A model generated the notes under the pieces. That model saw only the letters and a list, made by a program, of their open reading frames with translations. It was not told the DNA's origin and searched no databases. This document shows positions 1 through 6,927 of a stretch of 10,685 nucleotides of DNA, piece by piece (positions within the stretch are counted from its first letter, which is position 1; each line of letters begins with the position of its first letter). Source of the DNA: Methanocorpusculaceae archaeon UBA456. Its GTDB lineage: Archaea > Halobacteriota > Methanomicrobia > Methanomicrobiales > Methanocorpusculaceae. Position numbers and translations under genes: made by a program. The stretch spans positions 43,947 to 54,631 of the forward strand of contig DAJQ01000033.1 of NCBI GenBank assembly GCA_002496395.1, read 5' to 3'.

Positions 1-570
1 GAATCCGAATATGCAGCCGCTCTTCGGATAATGCATGACGTCGTCTCGGCGCTGGATAGATCGGGTTTTCCCTATCGTGGAATTCTGTATGGACAATTCA
101 TGAATACAGCAGCAGGCCCAAAAGTTATCGAATTCAATGCACGATTTGGAGATCCGGAAGCTATGAATGTTCTCTCAATACTCTCAAGTGATTTCTCCGA
201 GATCGCCATGCGTGTTGCTGATGGAACTCTCCGCCAGTCTGATGTGGTCTTCGACAAAAAGGCAACCGTATGCAAATATGTGGTCCCTGCAGGCTATCCT
301 GATAATCCGAAAACAGGAGAAAAAATTGAGCTTTCAGGAGCTCATGATGCCCTCCTCTATTATGCCAATGTAGAAGAGAAGGATGGAGCTCTCTCTACCC
401 GCTCATCCCGTTCCCTTGCCTTTGTTGGTGTCGGAGAGACACTGGCAGATGCAGAGAGATCAGCTGAGACTGCGGCATCCTCGGTTCGTGGAAATGTCAG
501 GTACAGGACGGATATTGGAAAGGAAACCATTCTTTCCGATCGTATCAATCATATGAAGGAATTGCGATGA
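1..570 (+). CDS. purD: Phosphoribosylamine-glycine ligase (GAR synthetase), C-terminal part, 5' end outside the window
   Basis: ATP-dependent ligation of phosphoribosylamine and glycine to GAR, the second step of de novo purine synthesis, in the cytoplasm. The frame is open from base 1, so this is the last 189 codons of a protein that is usually about 430 residues; the ATG at 31 is internal. Seen: the end of the ATP-grasp domain with the magnesium-binding segment EFNARFGDPEA (bases about 130-162), preceded by YRGILYGQFM, followed by the C-terminal domain with KYVVPAGYPDNP. These are typical of PurD; the related ATP-grasp enzymes PurK and PurT lack the RFGDPE motif. The stop codon overlaps the argF start as ATGA (567-570), so the two are probably cotranscribed and translationally coupled. 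No frameshift is seen. Identification is secure; only the N-terminal half is missing. Confidence 0.95.
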   Translation, partial: ESEYAAALRIMHDVVSALDRSGFPYRGILYGQFMNTAAGPKVIEFNARFGDPEAMNVLSILSSDFSEIAMRVADGTLRQSDVVFDKKATVCKYVVPAGYPDNPKTGEKIELSGAHDALLYYANVEEKDGALSTRSSRSLAFVGVGETLADAERSAETAASSVRGNVRYRTDIGKETILSDRINHMKELR

Positions 571-1484
571 ATGTACTTTCTATTCTGGATCTCTCGTCTG
601 AAGAGATCTCAGGGATCATTGAAGATGCAATCCGGCTGAAAGAAGAGCGTCGACAGAATATCGCTCATCCGCACCTCTCTGGAAAAACACTCGGTATGAT
701 CTTTGAGAAGTCATCGACCAGGACGCGGATATCATTTGAAGTCGGGATGTTTGAACTTGGAGGATCTGCCCTGTACCTCAACCCACGGGATATGCAACTG
801 GATCGTGGCGAGGCCATTGGCGATACTGCACGAGTGCTCTCACGCTATCTCTCGGCAGTTATGATCCGCGCCCATACCCACAGCTCAATTGAGGCATTTT
901 CTGCGTCTTCTGCGATCCCGGTCATTAACGGCCTTTCAGACAGGGAGCATCCCTGTCAGATTCTCGCCGATCTGCTGACTCTGAAGGAACGTTTTGGCCG
1001 TTTATCGGGGTTGAATGTTGCCTGGGTCGGGGATGGAAACAATGTCTGTAACTCACTTATCCTTTCATCTATCCGGACCGGAATGAATGTATCTGTTGCC
1101 GTTCCTCCAGGGTATGAACCTGATGACGAGTGTATCCGCCGTGCCGAAGCAGAAGGTTCTGTGAGGTTGTGTGAGAGTCCTCTGGAAGCGACAGAGGGTG
1201 CCGATGCAGTCTATACAGATACCTGGATTTCCATGGGTCAGGAGGCTGAAGAGAAGGAGCGTCTTTCATCCTTTTTGGGATATCAGGTGAACGCAGAACT
1301 ACTGGAGCGCGCATCTCCTGAATGTATTGTTCTTCACTGTCTCCCGGCACATCGTGGCTGTGAGATTACTGACGAACTTCTGGATGGACCCCGGAGTGCT
1401 GTTTGGGATCAGGCTGAAAATCGCCTCCATGCACAAAAAGCACTTCTCCTCTCTATTTTTGGAGTGGGGAAAAAAATTAATTGA
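567..1484 (+). CDS. argF: Ornithine carbamoyltransferase
   Basis: Transfers the carbamoyl group of carbamoyl phosphate to ornithine to give citrulline in arginine biosynthesis; cytoplasmic, normally a trimer or higher oligomer. The 305 residues match the usual length of about 300-310. Seen in order: the carbamoyl-phosphate loop STRT (50-53, within FEKSSTRTRISFE), MIRAHTH (99-105), HPCQ (128-131), the nucleotide-fold-like VAWVGDGNN (151-159), DTWISMGQE (218-226; the SMG segment is the ornithine-specific loop that separates OTCase from aspartate carbamoyltransferase) and the active-site HCLPAHRG (257-264). The start ATG overlaps the purD stop. The 3' end overlaps the convergent 77-codon gene by 8 bases. 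All expected catalytic residues are present and nothing suggests inactivation. Confidence 0.96.
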   Translation: MNVLSILDLSSEEISGIIEDAIRLKEERRQNIAHPHLSGKTLGMIFEKSSTRTRISFEVGMFELGGSALYLNPRDMQLDRGEAIGDTARVLSRYLSAVMIRAHTHSSIEAFSASSAIPVINGLSDREHPCQILADLLTLKERFGRLSGLNVAWVGDGNNVCNSLILSSIRTGMNVSVAVPPGYEPDDECIRRAEAEGSVRLCESPLEATEGADAVYTDTWISMGQEAEEKERLSSFLGYQVNAELLERASPECIVLHCLPAHRGCEITDELLDGPRSAVWDQAENRLHAQKALLLSIFGVGKKIN

Positions 1485-1494
1485 TAAATTTTTT
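1470..1494. terminator. Bidirectional A-run/T-run terminator between convergent genes
   Basis: Seven A (1470-1476) and six T (1489-1494) flank the two overlapping stop codons. The T-run lies just after the argF stop on the + strand, and the A-run is a T-run just after the stop of the reverse-strand gene. Archaeal RNA polymerase terminates at oligo-U tracts, so one 25-base segment can serve both directions. This is inferred from sequence only. Confidence 0.5.
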
Positions 1495-1710
1495 CAGTTC
1501 TTCAAACATGAACGCCTCAACGCGTTCCACTTCTTCCCTTTCTCCCCGGAATGCCAGTAGTTCACGTTCATCCCCATCCATATTCGCAAAAGACAGGCGG
1601 GTTTTATGCGGGACCAGTTCGACATTAAATTTCTCAATAACTGTCCGTATAATCGTTCGTGGCACTCCCGGCGGGATAACCAGATCAAATAACTCTGCTT
1701 CTTCCATCAT
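1477..1710 (-). CDS. Small unknown protein, 77 residues, coupled to methanogenesis marker 14
   Basis: I do not recognise the family. The protein is acidic to neutral with no membrane segment or signal peptide. The alternation of hydrophobic strands (FDLVIPPGVP, LSFAN, ELLAFRG) with two likely helices (RTIIRTVIEKF and EREEVERVEAFMFEELKKF) suggests a compact alpha/beta fold of the ferredoxin-like kind; this is inference. The start ATG (1710) directly follows the TAG stop of the marker 14 gene (1713-1711), and a GGGAG ribosome-binding sequence lies inside the end of that gene about 5 bases upstream, so translation is probably coupled. A second ATG follows immediately. Placement suggests a role beside marker 14. 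The gene converges on argF with an 8-base overlap. Confidence 0.8.
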   Translation of the reverse strand: MMEEAELFDLVIPPGVPRTIIRTVIEKFNVELVPHKTRLSFANMDGDERELLAFRGEREEVERVEAFMFEELKKFIN

Positions 1711-3210
1711 CTATCTCCCAATCTTAATCCTTCTACCCATGATGCATTTCCCTCCCCGGACGCCGCCCAGGGGATTATTCGGTTTTCCGAGCGAATTCAT
1801 ACAGCGCCCCATCAATGCAGCACCCCGTGCGAGCCCGTCATCGACAAAGACAAGATGATCGATTGGATCTGCAAATAGTTCGCGTTCGATGATCCCTTCA
1901 AGGATATATTCGGGTTTTTTTCCTGATATCGCTGCTCTTCCGGTAAAACCGATGGATGCATTCTCTGGTATGAAATGTCGTTCATTGCAGACATCAATCA
2001 TCCTGAGTGCCATACTGGCACAGACACGATCAATGATCTCTGTTACAACTGGTAATCTGTATTTCTCATAGATCTCCGCACCAATCTTTTTGAGGTTGTC
2101 GATCCCATCTCCGTCGACACCACAATCGCATCCGATAAGCGCCACACCAGATTCCGCTGCTACATCAGCATAGACCGGAACACGTCCAAACCGCTTTCGA
2201 TCCGAGGGAACTATCCTGATATCAATATATTGATTGCAGAGATCCACATAGTCCGAGATAACCTTCCTGTGCATTCCAAAAGAGAAACTTCCGCCTCCAC
2301 TCCCTTCGCCAAAGACATCCAGTGCGGTGCCGGTCCTCCCTTCGACAAGACCGGTTCCTCTGATGATTGCATCGGGAATTGCTCCTGCAAGACCACAGAA
2401 ATTGCCGATTGTTTTTGCAAACGGATTATCTGCATCAGAGGGAACATCTCCTGTAATTCTTCCATCGAGTGTGGTGCCAAAATCAAGTGATATGCAGGGA
2501 TTTCGAAAATCAACCGGAGTCCATTTTGCCCCTTCTTTGATTCCTGCCATGGCAAGTTCCCCTTCCATCTCATTTGCCACCATCTCCACTCCGGTGCTAC
2601 CAACTGGTGGAATAACTCCGGCAACTGCACCCGTAAAGACGAGGCGGTCCGCGAAGCTATGCTCCTTTAGTTTTTTAGGGAGATTATCAATTGACATTGG
2701 CGGGGTCATCTTTCGCGGAGGCACCCCGGCATCCAGACAACCATTGGCGAGCGCGATAACGAAGTCGCCGACCTGATCGGGGGATTCCATTGCAGCGACA
2801 ACCCCGGTGCTCCGTACCACAAAGTCAAGATCATTTTTGATATCGAGGTTTGCATCACGATGGCACTGGATCAGCGTATTCCGTACAAGTTCGGTCACAG
2901 ATTCCCGTGTCAGTTCGGTTCCGTCCAGTGTTTTTCCAAAGATCTCCTCTCCCGGCTTTGGGGGACGGACATCACGACTCATACTCACTGTCTTGTTGAT
3001 GACATAACATAAACCGGTTTCAAGGCTGGTTCCTGTCAGGATACATTTTGTGGTGGTATTTCCCATCTCAACAGAAGCGACGATGAAATATGGTTTGTTC
3101 TTATATTCTGGTATCTGCATGCCAGCACCGTGGGATATTGAGGGTGGTGGCGGACTGTAGACTATGTGAGGTTTCTTCCCAAAGAAACCCTTCAAAAAAC
3201 CAGCGCACAT
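1711..3210 (-). CDS. Methanogenesis marker protein 14 (ASKHA-type ATPase-like)
   Basis: This 499-residue protein matches the methanogen-restricted marker 14 family (TIGR03285, also known, I believe, as UPF0285), whose biochemical role is not established. Seen: after a variable N-terminus with a four-proline stretch (residues 20-23), the segment ASVEMGNTTTKC (45-56) resembles the phosphate-1 loop of ASKHA ATPases with Glu in place of the usual Asp, and LDFGTTLDGRI resembles the phosphate-2 loop. Family-typical segments VRPPKPGEE, DFVVRSTGVVA, EMEGELAMAGIKEGAK and IGFTGRAAISGKKP are all present. The start chosen gives a TATA-like element 27 bases upstream; the ATG at residue 31 is an alternative and would keep the whole conserved region. 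The small 77-codon gene follows with no gap. Reductive activation of a corrinoid or nickel enzyme is a possible role by analogy with other ASKHA activators, but that is speculation. Confidence 0.88.
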   Translation of the reverse strand: MCAGFLKGFFGKKPHIVYSPPPPSISHGAGMQIPEYKNKPYFIVASVEMGNTTTKCILTGTSLETGLCYVINKTVSMSRDVRPPKPGEEIFGKTLDGTELTRESVTELVRNTLIQCHRDANLDIKNDLDFVVRSTGVVAAMESPDQVGDFVIALANGCLDAGVPPRKMTPPMSIDNLPKKLKEHSFADRLVFTGAVAGVIPPVGSTGVEMVANEMEGELAMAGIKEGAKWTPVDFRNPCISLDFGTTLDGRITGDVPSDADNPFAKTIGNFCGLAGAIPDAIIRGTGLVEGRTGTALDVFGEGSGGGSFSFGMHRKVISDYVDLCNQYIDIRIVPSDRKRFGRVPVYADVAAESGVALIGCDCGVDGDGIDNLKKIGAEIYEKYRLPVVTEIIDRVCASMALRMIDVCNERHFIPENASIGFTGRAAISGKKPEYILEGIIERELFADPIDHLVFVDDGLARGAALMGRCMNSLGKPNNPLGGVRGGKCIMGRRIKIGR

Positions 3211-3231
3211 ACTAATCGATACTCAAGGCAG

Positions 3232-3244
3232 AACAATTAACCTT
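3232..3244 (-). promoter_or_regulatory. Possible TATA element for marker 14 gene
   Basis: Read on the reverse strand the segment is AAGGTTAATTGTT, with the A/T core centred about 27 bases upstream of the ATG at 3210 and purines just upstream that could serve as a BRE. The spacing fits a leaderless archaeal transcript. The match is weak. The rest of 3211-3272 holds only a short inverted repeat, CTGAAA-TT-TTTCAG at 3258-3271, next to the stop of the DUF1624 gene. Confidence 0.3.
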
Positions 3245-3272
3245 TCTGTTTCTCTCTCTGAAATTTTTCAGA

Positions 3273-4001
3273 CTACCAGATCCCGGCTTGTCTGATCAGA
3301 AAAAGAAATCCAATGATGATCGGCTGATGAATGAGATAGATAAGAAGAGAATTTCGTCCGGGAACAGCCAGGAGATTCACAATTCTGTTCTTCCGTTCTT
3401 TTTGTGTCTTTTTGGAGTACCGAAATGATCCTGCTGCTATTCCCAAAAGGATCAGGGAGAACCATGGTATGAGCGGTTCATAATCGAGCGTATAGAAACC
3501 GGGTGGATAGATTCCGAGTGGGATCAGGTAGGCGGGTCCATACAGAGGAAAGATGCTCAACCAGATGAGAATGAGTATGCCAGCAGGAAGGATATTCCAT
3601 TTTCCAAGCGGGAGAAAGAGGATCGCGAGGATCGTGGAGACTCCGATGAGATGGAGGATCCCAAAAATAATGAATCCTTCATGGGGGTAGATCCAGGTTA
3701 GAATCGTTATTCCCGCTGCAATACCGAGTATCTTTATTCCGCGTGAGATGAATGGAGAAACAGATGCTCTGGAATATGTCTGCATCCCGATTGATTGAGC
3801 TTTTAAGTGGAGAGAGATCCCGGCGATGAAGATGAATGAACCGGCGATCGGATATGCCATGTAGCGAAAGAACGGGTCAAACTGTATGATTCCAAAATAA
3901 TGTAGATCGAAGATAATATGGTATGCGATCATTGCGATAAGAGATACTCCACGGGTGGCATCAAGCGCATTATCCCGTTTCGTTCCATGCGTCTCACTCA
4001 T
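3273..4001 (-). CDS. DUF1624 (heparan-alpha-glucosaminide N-acetyltransferase-like) membrane protein
   Basis: A 242-residue integral membrane protein. The N-terminal signature RDNALDATRGVSLIAMIAYH (9-28) and the C-terminal GRNSLLIYLIHQP (215-227) are typical of the DUF1624/HGSNAT catalytic-domain family, related to the acyltransferase-3 type transmembrane acyltransferases. About seven hydrophobic segments can be drawn (roughly 18-38, 50-66, 88-106, 110-130, 137-154, 178-193, 217-237). The human relative transfers acetyl from acetyl-CoA across the lysosomal membrane to a sugar amine; the substrate of archaeal members is not known, and modification of a cell-surface or lipid-linked glycan is a guess. 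It is a single gene, divergent from ycaO. The start at 4001 has no Shine-Dalgarno sequence, but a TATA palindrome sits about 27 bases upstream, which fits leaderless initiation. Confidence 0.85.
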   Translation of the reverse strand: MSETHGTKRDNALDATRGVSLIAMIAYHIIFDLHYFGIIQFDPFFRYMAYPIAGSFIFIAGISLHLKAQSIGMQTYSRASVSPFISRGIKILGIAAGITILTWIYPHEGFIIFGILHLIGVSTILAILFLPLGKWNILPAGILILIWLSIFPLYGPAYLIPLGIYPPGFYTLDYEPLIPWFSLILLGIAAGSFRYSKKTQKERKNRIVNLLAVPGRNSLLIYLIHQPIIIGFLFLIRQAGIW

Positions 4002-4024
4002 ACGCTCTGATATCTTGCCGTGAT

Positions 4025-4032
4025 CCTATATA
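4025..4032. promoter_or_regulatory. Palindromic TATA box in the divergent DUF1624/ycaO intergenic region
   Basis: CTATATAG reads the same on both strands. Its centre is 27 bases from the DUF1624 start, ideal for a leaderless transcript on the reverse strand. In the forward direction it would start RNA near 4055-4060 and give ycaO a leader of about 45-50 bases that includes AGAGGA at 4081-4086. A second forward candidate is the A/T-rich CATAATG near 4055. Confidence 0.45.
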
Positions 4033-4105
4033 GTCTGGCAGCTTGATTGCGATTCATAATGCAAAGGTAGTAAGTATCTGAGAGGATAAGATCTAACAGA
4101 TTCAG

Positions 4106-5323
4106 ATGCAGTTGAAAAGCTGCCCGAAAGGGTATATGATCGAAACACACCGGGCTGTATCTCCCGAGTCAACCCTTGAAAGGATTGAACCTCTCCTTCC
4201 ACAGGCCGGTATCACACGGGTGGCAGATATCACCGGCCTGGATCGCCTTGGGATACCTGTCTTCTCCTGTATCAGGCCTACTGCCGAGGGTGGAGCAATA
4301 TCCGTCTACAATGGGAAAGGAGCAACACCTGTTGCTGCACGGGTCTCCGCCATCATGGAAGGGATCGAGCGGTGTTCTGCTGAGATGCATTCAGATCCGG
4401 TGATAGTTGGACGATATTCTGAGCTCTCAGGGGAATATCCCGTGATTGATCCATTCGATCTCATACTTCCGGCAGGTGCAGACAGGGATGTACCAATTCC
4501 CTGGGCGACCGGATATGATATCATCAATAACGAGGAGGTGCTGCTTCCGGCACATGCTGTCTACCATCCCCTCTCCCACACCTATCCTCCCCTTCACCGG
4601 ACAAACACGAATGGAATTGCATCCGGCAACACTCTTGAAGAGGCGATCATCCATGGACTGCTGGAAGTAATCGAACGTGATGCATGGTCGCTTGTTGAGG
4701 CAACCCGCTATACCGGGAACCGGATTGTCGATATCACGGATCCTCTCAGTCTGGAGATTATCAATCGCTTCTCCCGTGAAGGAATTGATCTTATCCTGAG
4801 GGATATTACAAGCGATATCGGGATTCCGACATGCGCCGCAGTTGCAGATGACACCACCCTCTGCGATCCGGCGCTTCTTGTCACAGGCATGGGCACCCAT
4901 ACCACACCGGAGATCGCGCTTCTTCGTGCACTGACCGAGGTTGCCCAGAGTCGCCTCACCCAGATTCATGGTGCCCGCGAAGATACGGTGGTTGCCGATA
5001 TGAGGAGGCAGATCGGATATGAACGGACCAAAAGGCTGAACGGGTACTGGTTCCGGGAGAATGGTGATATTCCGTTTGAAAAAATGCCTGCCTACACAAG
5101 TGATGATTTACTCACCGATATCAGGCATGTCTGTGATCGCATCGTCGCAGCAGGATTTGACCGGGTGATCGTCTCTGATCTGACACGGCCCGAGATCGGT
5201 ATTCCCGTTGTCAGGGTTGTCGTTCCCGGTCTTGAAGTATATGCAATGGATCAGGAAAGGATAGGAGATCGGTGTAAGAATGCACGGCGCAGTCGTTTAC
5301 CTCGGCCCAAGTCTTCCTCATGA
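4106..5323 (+). CDS. ycaO: YcaO-type ATP-dependent cyclodehydratase/thioamidase (methanogenesis marker protein 1)
   Basis: In methanogens this YcaO, working with TfuA, is required for the thioglycine in the active-site region of McrA, the alpha subunit of methyl-coenzyme M reductase (shown genetically in Methanosarcina acetivorans). It activates the peptide amide with ATP in the cytoplasm. Seen in 405 residues: family-typical N-terminus CPKGYMIETHRAVSPESTLE (6-25); the ATP-binding core YNGKGATPVAARVSAIMEG (68-86) followed by IER; NGIASGNTLEEA (169-180) followed by EVIERDAW (187-194); RALTEVAQSR (274-283); and the C-terminal VVRVVVPGLEVYAMD. The start ATG at 4106 is chosen because the conserved CPKGY segment lies upstream of the next ATG at 4136. 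The gene overlaps tfuA by 44 bases, a strong sign of an operon. All YcaO core acidic residues look intact. Confidence 0.95.
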   Translation: MQLKSCPKGYMIETHRAVSPESTLERIEPLLPQAGITRVADITGLDRLGIPVFSCIRPTAEGGAISVYNGKGATPVAARVSAIMEGIERCSAEMHSDPVIVGRYSELSGEYPVIDPFDLILPAGADRDVPIPWATGYDIINNEEVLLPAHAVYHPLSHTYPPLHRTNTNGIASGNTLEEAIIHGLLEVIERDAWSLVEATRYTGNRIVDITDPLSLEIINRFSREGIDLILRDITSDIGIPTCAAVADDTTLCDPALLVTGMGTHTTPEIALLRALTEVAQSRLTQIHGAREDTVVADMRRQIGYERTKRLNGYWFRENGDIPFEKMPAYTSDDLLTDIRHVCDRIVAAGFDRVIVSDLTRPEIGIPVVRVVVPGLEVYAMDQERIGDRCKNARRSRLPRPKSSS

Positions 5324-5933
5324 GGAGGCGCGGACATTCTGTCCGGATGCCACATTCCTCCCGCCGATCAGGCGCGGGGATCTCAATGCCATATCCGGAT
5401 CAAAGGTATCCCTCGTCTGTATCATTGACGGGTACTTCTTCCAGGATTCTGCTGTTGGCCATCGCGAGATCCTCTCTCTCATCAGAAGCGGAATTACGGT
5501 GATCGGCGCGTCAAGTATGGGCGCACTCAGGGCAGCAGAACTGGATTCCCTTGGAATGGAAGGAATTGGTGTCATCTATTCACTTTACCGGAATGGAACA
5601 CTTGTCTCTGATGATGAGGTGGCCCTTGTCTTCGATCCCGAAACATTCTCTCCACTCTCTGACCCACTTGTCAATATCCGGTGTACGTTTCGACGTGCCC
5701 GGGAAGAGGGTATTATCTCAAAAGAGGTGGAGGCTCTGCTTATCAGAACTGCAACAGATCTCTTCTATCCCGAACGTACCTATGAGAATATCATCTCTGT
5801 GCTGGGGGTTGAAGAAAGAGCTCGCCTGATCGAATATATTTCCAGATCAAAAATCGACCAGAAACGATCAGATGCGATTGAAGCTCTCATGAGAGTACAT
5901 GATATGCTGAACAGAAGAGAGTTCACCGATTAA
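5280..5933 (+). CDS. tfuA: TfuA-like protein, partner of YcaO in McrA thioamidation
   Basis: A 217-residue TfuA family protein. Seen: the N-terminal VVYLGPSLPHEEAR (5-18), then FLPPIRRGDL, a central VCIIDGYFF and GASSMGALRAAEL, and a helical C-terminal part. TfuA proteins act with YcaO enzymes to install peptide thioamides, probably by helping to deliver sulfur; in methanogens the pair makes the thioglycine of McrA. The start at 5280 is inside ycaO in another frame and is preceded by AGGAG at 5263-5267, about 12 bases upstream. No terminator is seen after the stop, so transcription could read on toward fbp. Confidence 0.93.
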   Translation: MHGAVVYLGPSLPHEEARTFCPDATFLPPIRRGDLNAISGSKVSLVCIIDGYFFQDSAVGHREILSLIRSGITVIGASSMGALRAAELDSLGMEGIGVIYSLYRNGTLVSDDEVALVFDPETFSPLSDPLVNIRCTFRRAREEGIISKEVEALLIRTATDLFYPERTYENIISVLGVEERARLIEYISRSKIDQKRSDAIEALMRVHDMLNRREFTD

Positions 5934-5951
5934 GAATGAGGCATAATTAAG

Positions 5952-6023
5952 ATGCCAGCAGATGACGAAATGATATGTCTGCCCGGTACAGGGATGGGAC
6001 GGAACGGAGTGATAAGGATATGA
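5952..6023 (+). CDS. Possible 23-residue leader ORF upstream of fbp
   Basis: This tiny frame begins with ATG at 5952, has GAGG at 5938-5941 as a possible ribosome-binding site, and its TGA stop overlaps the proposed fbp start as ATGA (6020-6023). It occupies most of the 86-base gap between tfuA and fbp. The peptide has no recognised motif. It could be a chance ORF, or a coupling/leader ORF. No expression evidence is available from sequence alone. Confidence 0.2.
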   Translation: MPADDEMICLPGTGMGRNGVIRI

Positions 6024-6913
6024 TTACAGTACAGGAGTATCTCAGGGAGAAGAATTGTGAGGCTGATCTTGCCGAACTCATCTGCCTGATTGCAGAACAG
6101 GCAGGCCCAATCCGGAGCGCATTTATCTCGAATCAGCGGTATGCCGCCTCCCTCAACACATCGGGTGAATTGCAGGCAGAGATGGATACCTGGTCGGATA
6201 CCCATATTACCGGAGTACTTGCAAAATCCGGTCTTGTCTCTCTGATCGCATCTGAAGAGCAGGAGAAGATCTTCGAATGCCAGGGTTCACGGGGCAGGTA
6301 TTCTGTTGTGATGGATCCGCTTGATGGATCATCGTTGATTGCCGTGAATCTTGCAGTTGGTACAATTGTCGGGATCTATGAGGGATGTTCGGTCCTGCGA
6401 AAGGGAAATGAGATGAAGGCTGCCCTCTATCTTCTCTATGGCCCGATGACGACCCTCACCCTCTCAATAGGATCAGGTGTCGCTCTCTTCTCTCTGGCAG
6501 ATGATGGGCGATATCTTCTGATGGAGGATTCCATCACCATGCCTGAGGGAAATCTCTATGGGAGTGGTGGTGAGAGACCGCAATGGACAAAAAAACATGC
6601 TGAATTTATTGCAGCGCTTGAGGCTGAAGGTGCAAAGAGCCGCTATTCAGGTTCATTTGTCGCTGACTTCCACCAGATCCTGAGATATGGCGGCCTCTAT
6701 GCATACCCGGCCGCGCGTGGAAAGCCTGAAGGGAAACTGCGGCTGGTCTTCGAAGCTCAGCCGATAGGATTCCTCGCAGAGCAGGCAGGCGGCAGAATCA
6801 GCAATGGCTCCACAAATCTCCTCGATATTCTTCCGGGAGAGGTCCATCAGAAGACGCCGATTTATGTCGGGAGCAGAGGGATAATCGAGCGGCTGGAAGT
6901 GCTTCCCGAATAA
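6020..6913 (+). CDS. fbp: Fructose-1,6-bisphosphatase, class I
   Basis: Hydrolyses fructose 1,6-bisphosphate to fructose 6-phosphate in gluconeogenesis; cytoplasmic, metal dependent. Seen in 297 residues: metal ligand pair SEE (78-80), the lithium-sensitive phosphatase signature DPLDGSS (99-105) followed by VNLAVGTIVGIY (109-120), GSFVADFHQIL (211-221), the substrate-binding YAYPAARGKPEGKLRL (227-242), the glutamate ligand in VFEAQP (E245), AEQAGGRIS and HQKTPIYVGS. This matches bacterial/eukaryal class I FBPase rather than the inositol-monophosphatase-like class IV. After GSS it reads LIAVN where E. coli has NIDVN, a minor difference. The start at 6020 is chosen because the family begins near here; an in-frame ATG at 5975 would add 15 residues without family support, although CATAATTAA at 5942-5950 could drive a leaderless start there. 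The FBP aldolase/phosphatase-like gene follows after 14 bases. Confidence 0.93.
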   Translation: MITVQEYLREKNCEADLAELICLIAEQAGPIRSAFISNQRYAASLNTSGELQAEMDTWSDTHITGVLAKSGLVSLIASEEQEKIFECQGSRGRYSVVMDPLDGSSLIAVNLAVGTIVGIYEGCSVLRKGNEMKAALYLLYGPMTTLTLSIGSGVALFSLADDGRYLLMEDSITMPEGNLYGSGGERPQWTKKHAEFIAALEAEGAKSRYSGSFVADFHQILRYGGLYAYPAARGKPEGKLRLVFEAQPIGFLAEQAGGRISNGSTNLLDILPGEVHQKTPIYVGSRGIIERLEVLPE

Positions 6914-6927
6914 AGGAGTTTGTGGAT

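Noticed and set aside
2211..2776. Open frames on both strands inside the marker 14 gene
   Set aside because: Shadows of a strongly conserved gene; no independent start signal or motif.
3258..3271. Inverted repeat CTGAAA-TT-TTTCAG next to the DUF1624 stop
   Set aside because: A six-base A/T-rich stem is too short to be called a hairpin terminator or operator, and no T-run follows on the reverse strand.
4427..4969. A 180-codon open frame on the reverse strand inside ycaO
   Set aside because: It is antisense to a clearly conserved gene, has no recognisable motif, and is of the kind expected by chance opposite codon-biased coding sequence.
5975..6019. Earlier fbp start at 5975
   Set aside because: The extra 15 residues have no counterpart in class I FBPases. 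It was kept as a possibility only because a TATA-like CATAATTAA lies about 28 bases upstream.
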